DNA of 64,000 nt from contig NW_008705565.1 of the NCBI RefSeq assembly GCF_000186865.1, forward strand, positions 2,129,797 through 2,193,796, in the 5' to 3' direction. The notes under the pieces were generated by a model. It was not told the origin of the DNA. It made no database searches and worked only from the letters and a program-made list of their open reading frames with translations. Source of the stretch: Aureococcus anophagefferens (lineage: Eukaryota; Sar; Pelagophyceae; Pelagomonadales; Pelagomonadaceae). Numbering within the stretch: position 1 is the stretch's first letter; the number at the start of each line of letters is the position of its first letter. Below, piece by piece: positions 10,837 to 19,173 of this stretch. The translations under genes and the position numbers were made by a program.

Positions 10837-11751
10837 CTACGACTCCCCCACGTAGCGGAGCTCGAGCGCGGCGGCGGGCGCGGCGGCGGCGGCGCGCCAG
10901 GCGGCGAGGGGGATGGGCCCCGTGTCGCCCGGGCGATGCTCCGCGAGCTCGTGGAGGCCGTCCGCGCCGGGCGCGACGCGCGCGAGGGGGAGGAAGGCCC
11001 GGTTGTCGCGGCCCGTTGCGAGGTGGAGCCAGGCGTACTCGCCCGCGTCGTCGTCGTGGCCCAGGTCCGCGAGGCCGCGCGGCCGCGACGTCCACACGTT
11101 CACGAGCACCGACAGGCGCTCGCCGCGCGTCTCCGCGGCCGTCGCGATCTCGTCCGGCACGCCGTGGAGCCGGTCGCCGGCGAAGGCGACGTGGCGCGCG
11201 GCCCGCGGCGCGACGACCCAGGCGCGCTCCGGCGAGCGCCGCGGCGGCCCGGCGGCGGACCCCGTGTCGAAGACGACCAACGGCGCGCCGGCGGGCGCGA
11301 GGTACGTCGCGGTCGCGAGCGCCGGGTGGCGCCAGTCGTCCTCGTCGGCGTCCAGGGCCCGCTCGTCCTTGTCGAAGTGGAACTCGAGCCCCTTCTCGCC
11401 GCGGCCCGACCGCCGCTGCGCCCAGACCTCGGCGCCCGCGACGGCCGCGCGCGCGGCGCCGCCGAAGTGCGCGTCGATGACCGCGCGCGCGAGCGCGCCG
11501 AGCGCGCTCCGCGGCGGCGGGCCGGCGGCGTCGACCCAGTAGGACTTCGCGGACGTGCGCGCGCCGCCGCTCTTCGCCCAGAGCGCGCGCGCCTCGCCCG
11601 CGAGGCGCTCCAGCATGGCCGGCGGCAGGGCGTCGTCGTAGACGCCGACGAAGGGCGGGAACGTGGCGAGCTCCTGGAGCTTGATGCTGCGACGCATGGC
11701 CGTGCGCGCGGTGCGCTGCCGGCGCAGGCGGCGGCGCGAGGCGAGGCCCAT
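10837..11751 (-). CDS. 2-oxoglutarate/Fe(II)-dependent oxygenase-like protein
   Basis: 304 residues in one exon. An HxD motif sits in EFHFDKDERAL, a distal His in DRLHGVPDE, and an Arg-containing strand in RGERLSVLVNVW; these are the iron and 2-oxoglutarate ligands expected of the double-stranded beta-helix oxygenases. The spacing fits the superfamily but I cannot name the substrate. The N-terminus is very Arg-rich and may be a targeting peptide or reflect a start chosen too far upstream. It is divergent from the serine carboxypeptidase, whose start lies only 85 bp away. Confidence 0.65.
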   Translation of the reverse strand: MGLASRRRLRRQRTARTAMRRSIKLQELATFPPFVGVYDDALPPAMLERLAGEARALWAKSGGARTSAKSYWVDAAGPPPRSALGALARAVIDAHFGGAARAAVAGAEVWAQRRSGRGEKGLEFHFDKDERALDADEDDWRHPALATATYLAPAGAPLVVFDTGSAAGPPRRSPERAWVVAPRAARHVAFAGDRLHGVPDEIATAAETRGERLSVLVNVWTSRPRGLADLGHDDDAGEYAWLHLATGRDNRAFLPLARVAPGADGLHELAEHRPGDTGPIPLAAWRAAAAAPAAALELRYVGES

Positions 11752-11833
11752 TGCGCGCGAGCTCGAGCTGTGGTAAAATCGCTGAATTGAAGCTGTATTG
11801 GCACCAATATCAGCCTGCCAGCCGCGCCGCGAA

Positions 11834-11947
11834 GAAATGGACCGTGCGTTCGTGCTCGCGCTGCTGCCCTGCTATGCGTTCGCCGCGAAAGAAATGGACC
11901 GTGCGTTCGTGCTCGCGCTGCTGCCCTGCTATGCGTTCGCCGCCCCG
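11834..11947 (+). repeat. 57-bp tandem duplication of the signal-peptide region
   Basis: Two adjacent 57-bp units (11834-11890 and 11891-11947) are identical over their first 53 bases. Each encodes MDRAFVLALLPCYAFAA, a complete signal peptide. The duplication keeps the reading frame, so the protein starts with the same 17-residue signal twice, separated by KE. Confidence 0.9.
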
Positions 11948-13404
11948 GCGTCAGACGCCGTCCCCAAGCTGCCCGGCTGGGACAAGCCGCTGCCGAGCAA
12001 GGTCTACAGCGGTTTCGTCGACGTCTCCGCCGCCATGGGCATGGACATGAAGGTCCACTACCTCTACCACGAGAGCGAGGGCGACCCGGCCAAGGACCCG
12101 ACCATCCTGTGGACGAACGGCGGCCCCGGCGCGTCGTCGATGTTCGGCGTCTTCGTCGAGCTCGGGCCGCTCGTGCTCGACGAGCGGTCCACGCGGACGG
12201 CGGCCTTCGAGAAGACGGGCGTGCCGAGCCTCTTCTACAACGAGTACGGCTGGACGCAGCTCGGCAGCGTGCTCATGTTCGACTGGCCGCCGCCCGTCGG
12301 CTTCAGCCAGTGCGGCGACGACCCGGCGGGCGACGGGAACGCGTGCGGCGACTGGGACGACGAGCGCATGGCGCGGGCGTCCTACGCGGCGCTCAAGGGC
12401 TGGTTCGACCTCTTCCCCGAGCGCCGCGGCAACGACCTGTACCTGACGGGAGAAAGCTATGCGGGCATCGCTACCGGCGTCCATTTCGAGAGATGGCGGG
12501 GGGACATGAACCGAACGTCGTAGGCATCTACGTCCCGAAGCTCGTCGAGAGGATCCTCGACGACGACGCGCCGACGGTGCGCCCGCAGCTCAAGGGCTTC
12601 GCCGTCGGCGACGGCTGCGCGGGCACGGAGGTGCTCTGCGGGCCAGTTCACGTGCCCTGGTACAAGGTCATCTTCTTCTACGGCCACGGCCAGGTGTCGA
12701 ACCTGCTCTTTGATGACATCATGGACACGTGCGGCATGGCCTACCTGCGCCGGGGCGGCGCGGCGCCGCCGGGCTGCCAGCTCCTGCTCGACGAGATCGA
12801 CACGCAAGTCGGCGGCTACTTCGAGTACGACCTCTACGACGACTGCATCTACCAAGAAGGGCTTCGGCGGCGCCTCGACGCGGCGCCGGCGCTCGGCGGC
12901 GCGGTCAACGACTACTACTGCGGCGGCGGCGACGCGCAGACGCTCTGGGTCAACGCGTCGTCCGTGCGCGACGCGCTCCACGTGCCCCGCGCCGCGAACT
13001 TCTTCAACGGCGACAACGGCGTCGGCATGAACTACAGCTCGACGGAGGCGAACGTCCTGCCCATCTACCGGCGCGCGGCGGCCGCGGGTTTGCGGAGCCT
13101 CGTCTACAACGGCGACGCGGACCCGGGCATCAACTCCTTCGTCGCCCAGGACTGGACGGCGCGCCTCGGCTACGCGACGACGCAGACCTGGCGGCCCTGG
13201 ACGCTCGACGGCTGCAAGCGCATGGGCGGCTACGTGACGCGCTACGAGCAGCACTTCGACTTCCTCACGATCCGCGGCTCTGGCCACATGGTGCCCCAGT
13301 TCAAGCCCGCCGCGGCGCTCGAGTTCCTCCGCGCATGGCTCGACGACGCGGACTACCTCCCCTACGACGCGTCCTGCACTGCGCCGCCGAAGCTCCGCGC
13401 GTGA
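11837..13404 (+). CDS. Serine carboxypeptidase (S10) with duplicated signal peptide
   Basis: Exons 11837-12464 and 12524-13404 give 502 residues. An ATG at 11798 would add 13 residues, and the second repeat ATG at 11894 would give 483. Serine carboxypeptidases are secreted or vacuolar enzymes that remove C-terminal residues. The nucleophile motif GESYAG is split by the intron, the Asp motif is NGDADP and the His motif is GSGHMVP. The oxyanion block NGGPGASS is also present. The 59-nt intron (12465-12523) has a GC donor and a partial direct repeat, gcatcgct versus gcatctac, at its ends, which resembles the introner arrangement although the interior is not family A or B. The duplicated signal peptide is unusual and may leave the first copy redundant. 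Confidence 0.92.
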
Positions 13405-13464
13405 AGCGAGCTTTAGCGACTGGTTGAAGGCGTACTTGAACTCTTCCAGAGGGGGCCGACCACC

Positions 13465-13926
13465 AGGCATACACCAGCCACGGCATACACCAGCATAGCA
13501 GCCGCATAGCAGCCGCATAGCAGACGCATAGCGGGCGCATAGCGGGCGCATAGCGGGCGCATAGCAGGCGCATAGCAGGCGCATAGCAGGCGCATAGCAG
13601 GCGCATACCACCAGCATAGCAGGCGCATAAGACCAGCATAGCAGCCGCATACCACCAGCATAGCAGGCGCATAAGACCAGCATAGCAGCCCACCAGCATA
13701 CCACCAGCATAGCAGGCGCATACCACCAGCATAGCAGCCGCATACCACCGGCATAGCAGACGCATACCACCGGCATAGCAGACGCATACCACCCGCATAC
13801 CACCCGCATACCACCAGCATACCACCCGCATACCACCCGCATACCACCCGCATACCACCCGCATAACACCCGCATAAAGCCCGCATAAAGCCCGCATAGC
13901 GGGCGCATACTACCAGGCATACAGTG
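13465..13926. repeat. 10-bp minisatellite
   Basis: About 460 bp of tandem 10-mers such as cgcatagcag, ccgcatacca and gggcgcatag. Because 10 is not a multiple of 3, the array repeats every 30 bases at protein level and all three minus frames stay open (Met/Cys/Tyr/Trp-rich shadows). It starts about 60 bp after the carboxypeptidase stop. There are no spacers, so this is not a CRISPR array. Confidence 0.95.
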
Positions 13927-14363
13927 CACCGATCAAAACTCAGATTCTGATAGCCTGGATTTAAAAGTCAACATTTTTATTGAACTTCAGCACTTTTGTT
14001 GAAGTTAAATCTTGCGATTTCGCGACCCGAACCAGCGACCGCGCGCAAAAAGCCATCGCAAACGTGCAATTAACGCGCGAATATCATCAAACTTGCTTTG
14101 ATACGACCATAACCCAATTTTGGCCGTGATTTCAGCCCGCGGACCGCCGCGACACCGCGCCCGCGCGCGCGGTCGACGTACAGCCTCTATGGACGACTAA
14201 TGACTCTGGCTCCGCCGGCCGGAATTCGATGATTGATCTTTATTAATATTTCGTACGGGTGCACCTAGATGTACGTTGATCGGGGCACTGCAGGCATACC
14301 GGCGGTCAACCCCCTCGGAACTCTTCCTGTGTGGCAGAAATACAGCCCGGCGGAAATACAAGC
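13927..14363. other. AT-rich intergenic spacer
   Basis: Base composition drops sharply in GC compared with flanking genes, with runs such as catttttattgaactt. It probably contains the promoter and 5' UTR of the downstream isomerase. I see no ORF or RNA gene. Confidence 0.5.
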
Positions 14364-15467
14364 ATGCTCCGCGCCGCAGCAACAAGCCTCGGGCGCCGCC
14401 CCGCCGCCCTCCGCCGCCTCTCAACGACCAAGGAACCGCTCACCCTCGCCTCCGACCGCGACGGCGTGCGCACGGTGACGCTCAACAACCCCAGCAAATA
14501 CAATGGGTGGAATCAGGCCATGCTCCTCAGCGTCCACACGCAGTTCGTCGACGCCGCGCAGGACGACGCGGTCAAGGCCGTCATCCTCACGGGCGCGGGG
14601 GACTACTACTGCGCCGGCGTCGACCTCGCGTCGTCACTCACGCCCATGATGCCCGCGGCCTTGCACGAAATGATCTATCGGTCGAACAAGAAGGTCTTCG
14701 ACACGTTCCTCGACTTCCCGAAGCCGCTCTGCGTCGCCGTCAACGGGCCGAACATCGGCGCGGCCGTGACGACGGCGACGCTCGCCGACGGCGTCGTCGC
14801 GTCCGAGCGCGCGACGTTCTCGACGCCGTTCGCGCGACTGGGCGTGACGCCCGAGGGCTGCTCGTCGGTGCACTTCGAGTACCTCATGGGCGCCGAGCAC
14901 GCGGCGCGCATGCTCGGCGACGAGGGCTGGGCGCCGACGGGCGCCGAGGCGGCGGCGGCGGGGCTCGTGGATCGCTGCGTGCCGCACGACGAGCTGCTGG
15001 ACGCGGCGGACGCGGTCGTCCGGGGCTGGCTCGCGGATCCCGCCTACGCCAAGGCCCACCGCGGCTTCGCGGACACGGCGGCGCTCAAGGCCGTCAACGA
15101 GCGCGAGTCGCGGGACCTCGCGGACGCGTTCCTCTCGACGAAGTTCCTCCGCGCGCAGGCCGACTTCCTCTCGTCCAAGGGCAAGACGCGGCCCGCGCTC
15201 GCCTTCAAGGTCCTCATCGCGACGCGGCCCGGGGGATCCTCAGCCTGCCCTGCCGCGGCGGCGCTCAGGAGGAACGCCTTCTCGGCCGCGACGTCGACGG
15301 CCGGCGGCGCCGCGGCCGGCGCGGCCGCGGCCGCGGCCGGCGGCGGCGGCGGCGGCCGCGCGTCCGGTCGCAGCAGCGCCCGGGGGCCCTCGACGCGGCG
15401 GAGCGCGCCCGACGCGACGTGGCGCGCGAGCGTCTGGGGGTCCGGCACGTCGAGGTGCGCCGCGTAG
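14364..15467 (+). CDS. Enoyl-CoA hydratase/isomerase family, ECI2-like
   Basis: The crotonase fold is clear from about residue 30 to 280: GAGDYYCAGVDL forms the first oxyanion loop, and FARLGVTPEGCSSVHF matches the Delta3,Delta2-enoyl-CoA isomerase ECI2 region, including the catalytic Glu of PEG. These enzymes shift double bases of unsaturated acyl-CoAs during beta-oxidation. The N-terminus (MLRAAATSLGRRPAALRRLS) is a typical mitochondrial presequence, which is why I start at 14364 rather than 14331. After FKVLIATRP at about 15230 the frame becomes Gly/Ala/Arg-rich and overlaps the opposite-strand glycosyltransferase, so the true C-terminus is probably near 15235, by an undetected intron or sequence error. 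Function is sure, the 3' end is not. Confidence 0.85.
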   Translation: MLRAAATSLGRRPAALRRLSTTKEPLTLASDRDGVRTVTLNNPSKYNGWNQAMLLSVHTQFVDAAQDDAVKAVILTGAGDYYCAGVDLASSLTPMMPAALHEMIYRSNKKVFDTFLDFPKPLCVAVNGPNIGAAVTTATLADGVVASERATFSTPFARLGVTPEGCSSVHFEYLMGAEHAARMLGDEGWAPTGAEAAAAGLVDRCVPHDELLDAADAVVRGWLADPAYAKAHRGFADTAALKAVNERESRDLADAFLSTKFLRAQADFLSSKGKTRPALAFKVLIATRPGGSSACPAAAALRRNAFSAATSTAGGAAAGAAAAAAGGGGGGRASGRSSARGPSTRRSAPDATWRASVWGSGTSRCAA

Positions 15468-16435
15468 AACGCGCGCAGCGCGCCCGCGTCGCGCCGCCGC
15501 ACGACGTCGCGGGCGTCGAGGTGGTAGGACGGCGCGATGGGCAGGTCGCCGCCGAACCAGGCGTCGCCAAAGTCGCCGAGGATCTCGTACTTGGTCCGGA
15601 GCCAGAACTCGCCGCACGTCACGTAGTGGAGCACGCACGGCATCGTCGCCGCGTCCGCGGCGACGTCGCCGACCCGCAGGTGGCGCGCGTCGGCGAGGGC
15701 CGTGCGCCGCGTCAGCCCGCAGCCCGCGGGCAGCGCCCAGGCGTGGACGGACGTCGGCGACACGCCGTCGACGAGCCGCACCGCGGACTTGCCGTTGTCG
15801 TAGCAGAGGAGGTACTGGCCCCGGCCGCTCCTGCGGCGCCACCAGCGCATGGCCTCGACGGCGTCCGCGCGGAGGGGCACGAGGTGGTGGTTCGTCTTGA
15901 AGAGCGTCACCTCCGCAAAGTAGTCGCGGACGTCGCGGCGCTCGGCGACGCCCTCGTGGTTCGCGTACGTGCAGTGGCCGACGCCGCCGGCGTCGAGGGC
16001 CGCGAAGTGGGCCGCGAAGGCCCCGGGCGACGCCGCGTGGAAGAGCTCGTCGACGTCGAGGTGCGCGAGCCAGCGGAGGCCCGCGGCGCGCGCGGCGCCG
16101 GCCGCGTGCTCCGCGTTCAGCGCCTGCCGCGCCTGGACCTCGTCGCCCGCGAAGGCGCCGAACTTGCGCCAGCAGGCGCAGGTCGCGCGCTGCGCGTCCA
16201 GGAGCTCGGGACTCCGCCGCGCCCGCACGAGCCGCGCATCGTCGGCGCCGAAGGCCGCCGTGAGCTCGGCCCAGCCCACGGGGTCGTCCACGGCCTCGTC
16301 GAAGTAGAGGTAGATGCGCTCGAAGCCCACGTGCAGGTGCCACCGCACGAAGCTCACGACCACGGACGCGCCGCCCGCCGGCAGCAGCAGCGTCGTCACG
16401 AGGGCGCAGCGCTGCGGCGCAGGGGAGGTGGCCAT
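15044..16435 (-). CDS. Glycosyltransferase, family 92-like (DUF23 type)
   Basis: The protein has the early block HLHVGFERIYLYFDEAVDD and the catalytic metal site LAHLDVDELF (a DxD variant), as in family 92 and related GT-A glycosyltransferases. WRRRSGRGQYLLCYDNGKSA follows. These enzymes add a sugar to glycan or lipid acceptors in the secretory pathway, though no clear signal anchor is visible here. The last 60 or so residues after about 15240 overlap the isomerase gene antisense and look like shadow sequence, so the true end is probably near 15240. The open frame as listed is 463 residues. Confidence 0.75.
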   Translation of the reverse strand: MATSPAPQRCALVTTLLLPAGGASVVVSFVRWHLHVGFERIYLYFDEAVDDPVGWAELTAAFGADDARLVRARRSPELLDAQRATCACWRKFGAFAGDEVQARQALNAEHAAGAARAAGLRWLAHLDVDELFHAASPGAFAAHFAALDAGGVGHCTYANHEGVAERRDVRDYFAEVTLFKTNHHLVPLRADAVEAMRWWRRRSGRGQYLLCYDNGKSAVRLVDGVSPTSVHAWALPAGCGLTRRTALADARHLRVGDVAADAATMPCVLHYVTCGEFWLRTKYEILGDFGDAWFGGDLPIAPSYHLDARDVVRRRDAGALRAFYAAHLDVPDPQTLARHVASGALRRVEGPRALLRPDARPPPPPPAAAAAAPAAAPPAVDVAAEKAFLLSAAAAGQAEDPPGRVAMRTLKASAGRVLPLDERKSACARRNFVERNASARSRDSRSLTALSAAVSAKPRWALA

Positions 16436-16557
16436 GGCCTAGCCTCCTGCTTCAGCGAGGCTTCAAGGTCTGCTTCAACATCGCCGACCGACCACTCACT
16501 CGGGTCCGCGCGACGTCGAAATACACAGTTAGGGCGCGGGTCCGAGGGCTCGGGGCC

Positions 16558-17451
16558 TCACCACTCGAGGCCGTGGTGCATGGAGAAGGTCGTGAGCTCC
16601 GGCGGGAGGTGGCCGATGTCGCCGAGCGCGCGGAGGGACACGGAGCCCGAGGGGCGGACGACGAGGTAGGTGACGGAGCAGTTAAAGGTGCAGAGCCGGA
16701 GCCAGGCCTCCGGCGGGAGCTGGAGCGCCCGCAGCGCGAAGTAGCGGATGACGTTGCCGTGGCAGACGACGATCTCGTACTCGTGCAGCGCGCCGTCCTC
16801 GCGGGGCCCGGACCGGTAGAACACGGACCGGAAGGCCTCCTCGATGCGGTCGTTGTCGGCGCGCACGACGGCGTTGGAGTAGGCCTTGCCCGGGATGACC
16901 TGCGCCGGCCGGCCCTCGTTCAGGTTCGGATCGCAGCCGAGGTGCTCGGTCCGATCCGGCAGGTGCGGCATCATGAGCGCGGCCGTCTCCTTGGCGCGCG
17001 TGAGCGTCGACGACCGGATGCGGATCTCCGTGTCCGGGGACCCGGACGCGTCGAGCACGGCCCGCAGCTTGTGGCCCGTCGCCACGGCCTGGTCGCGGCC
17101 CAAACCCGTGAGCACGCGCCGCTCGTCGTCCTTCGACGACTCGTCGTACTGGCCGTGGCGCACGAGGATGATGTGCCGCGTCGGCGCCGGCGGCCCGTCC
17201 TTGCTCTTCTGCCGCAGGTGCAGCCGCCCGTCCCAGTTGCCGTCCCACTCCGGGTACGGCACGATCGGGTCAAAGTACTCGGGCCGCTCCTTGCGGACCT
17301 TGCCCTCGACCTTGGCGCCCACGGGCAGCGGCTCGGCCGCGGCGGCGACGGGCGCGCCGGCGGCCTCGCAGCGCGGCCGCCGTCGCGGCAGCGAGAGGTG
17401 CGCCACGACGGCCGCCGCGCCGGGCATGGCGTAGCGGCCGAGGCGCAGCAT
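16558..17451 (-). CDS. PGAM5-like mitochondrial histidine phosphatase
   Basis: 297 residues in one exon. The phosphoglycerate-mutase-like phosphatase motif is HIILVRHGQY at about residue 93-102, with the phosphate-binding SSTLTRAKETA and the second catalytic His in EIVVCHGNVIRYF. The upstream WDGNWD matches the WDxNWD multimerisation motif of PGAM5, a mitochondrial Ser/Thr phosphatase. The N-terminus is hydrophobic and basic, as expected for an inner-membrane anchor. In animals PGAM5 regulates mitochondrial fission and mitophagy; the role here is inferred from the family. Confidence 0.9.
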   Translation of the reverse strand: MLRLGRYAMPGAAAVVAHLSLPRRRPRCEAAGAPVAAAAEPLPVGAKVEGKVRKERPEYFDPIVPYPEWDGNWDGRLHLRQKSKDGPPAPTRHIILVRHGQYDESSKDDERRVLTGLGRDQAVATGHKLRAVLDASGSPDTEIRIRSSTLTRAKETAALMMPHLPDRTEHLGCDPNLNEGRPAQVIPGKAYSNAVVRADNDRIEEAFRSVFYRSGPREDGALHEYEIVVCHGNVIRYFALRALQLPPEAWLRLCTFNCSVTYLVVRPSGSVSLRALGDIGHLPPELTTFSMHHGLEW

Positions 17452-17673
17452 GGGTGCCTACCGCGCCGAGCGGCGCGCGGCCGTGGTTCGTACCGCGCCG
17501 AGCGTGGCGAGGCCCTCGCAGAGCCCGCGTCGCGCCTCGGGCTCCGCGCCCGGCAGCGCTCGCGGCGAGCTGTTGCGGCCGGCTGCGGCGAGAGCGGCGG
17601 ATCGGAGCCTCAATCGATCGGCTCTGTTGTGGCAGGGCGGAAAGCGCCGGGGGTCTGTCGCCTTCCTTACGCC

Positions 17674-18964
17674 TCAGGCGAAGTCGCACCTCTCGGGGAC
17701 GGAGCAGCCCGAGCGCTGGATGATGACGCGCCCGGCCCAGTGGCCCGCGTGGACGGCGTCGGCGACGCCCTTGCCGAGGAGGAGCTGGGAGAGGAAGCCG
17801 CCGACGAACGCGTCGCCCGCGCCGTTGAGGTCGACGATGGACTGCTTCGCGAGGGGCGACACGGCGTAGCGGTGGAGGACGCCGTTCTCGACGACGAGGG
17901 TCGGGTCCGCGCCCTGGGTGATGACGACGACGCGGCCCCGCGCGCCGCTCTTCTTGGGCATCGCCGCGATCGCGAGCGCGACGAGCGCGATGTCGTCGCC
18001 GAGGCGCTTCGCGCGGCCGAGCGCCATGCACTCCGTCTCGTTGCCGAAGAGGACGTCGACGTAGGGCATGGCCGCGTCGAGCTGGTCCGTGAAGAACTCG
18101 CAGATGAAGGGCGCGCTCAGGTTCATGCAGAACCGCTTCGGGTTGCCCGCCGTCGCCGCCGCGTGGACGTGCTCGCCGAGGTGCTCGATGCACTCGACGC
18201 CGCCGCTCGTGAGGAAGAAGCCCGCGGCGTAGACGATGCCCGCGCCGCGGATCATCTCCACCGTGCGGTCGTGGAAGAGGTGCTCCCGCCGGTAGTTGTT
18301 CGCCGCGGCCAGGTTCGCGACGAGCGTCCGCTCGCCTGGGGGCGGGCGGGTGATGCAACGTCGCTTCAATCGGGGCGTTTCGCGCGCGCGCGTTCCAAGA
18401 AACGCATCCACGCTCCGAGACCGTGCCGAGAGAAGATCGCTCGTCGAAACATCAGCCGAAACGAGTGGAAAACGGCCGAGAGCGGAGCCTTTGAAGTCGG
18501 GCGCGTCGCGCGCTTTTCCCGCGCCGCCGCTCGCCGTCCGCGCGCGAGATGAGCACGGCGCAGGTGCCCGTCGGCGTCTCCTCGTCGATCTGGTAGTTCG
18601 TGTGCACGCCGCCGGCGGCGCACGTCGCCGCGAGCTTGCGCCCGTACTCGTCGTTGCCCACGCAGCCGACGTACGCGCATTCCGGGCGTTTCTTCCGCCC
18701 GCTGAGCATCCACGCGGCGACGCGGATCGTGTTCTGCGTCGCGCCGCCGGCGATGTACTCCACCTCGTACTTCTCCTGGAGCTCGGCGTAGACCGGCATG
18801 TGGCGCTCCTCGGCGAGAATCACGGCCCCGTTCTCGAGCTCGTACTTGTCCAGCATGTCCTTGTCGACCATGGCGCTGATGTCCAGGATCGGGTTGCCGC
18901 ACCCGAGGAGGTGCCCGACCTCGCCGTCGGGCAGGGCCTTGCCCACGTAGAGCGGCGTGCCCAT
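17674..18964 (-). CDS. Adenosine kinase
   Basis: Exons (minus) 18964-18535 and 18335-17674 encode 363 residues, close to the usual 345 for this PfkB-family enzyme that phosphorylates adenosine to AMP. Visible blocks are LLGCGNPILDISA near the N-terminus, EYIAGGATQNTIRVAAW, and the catalytic DLNGAGDAFVGGF. Splicing restores CAVLISRADGERTLVANLAAANNY across the intron, which fits the family. The intron (18336-18534, 199 bp, GC donor, phase 1) is a family A introner. The frame is open upstream to 19099, but ATG 18964 places the conserved core correctly. Confidence 0.94.
18336..18526 (+). mobile_element. Family A introner, copy A4
   Basis: A 191-bp copy in the adenosine kinase gene, oriented opposite to the gene. 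The target repeats read ccgctcgc on the plus strand at 18328-18335 and 18527-18534. The core gcaacgtcgcttcaat and gaaacatcagccgaaacgag are diverged from A1 by several substitutions, so this may be an older copy. Confidence 0.9.
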
Positions 18965-19094
18965 GGCGGCGCGCGAGGCTGCCGCGGCGCTCGACGGTGC
19001 GCGAGGCTGCCGCCGCGTTCGAGCGCCGCCGATGGGGCTGCTCGACGCGTTCAACGAAATGGTTTGACCTTTTGCCAGAGTCTTGGGCATGGGC

Positions 19095-19146
19095 GGCAAG
19101 CTTTTGTAAACGAGGCTGGAGGCAAGCTTTTGTAAACGAGGCTGGA
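19095..19146 (+). repeat. 26-bp tandem repeat, two units
   Basis: Two perfect units beginning ggcaagcttttgtaaacgag at 19095-19120 and 19121-19146. They lie in the spacer between the divergent adenosine kinase and AlkB-like genes, 28 bp before the latter's start codon. Confidence 0.9.
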
Positions 19147-19173
19147 TGCGCCCTGCGCGCTCCGACGCGCGCC

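Noticed and set aside
13465..13926. CRISPR-like array or a real Met/Cys/Tyr-rich protein
   Set aside because: Units are 10 bp with no spacers, and all three minus frames are equally open because the period is not a multiple of three.
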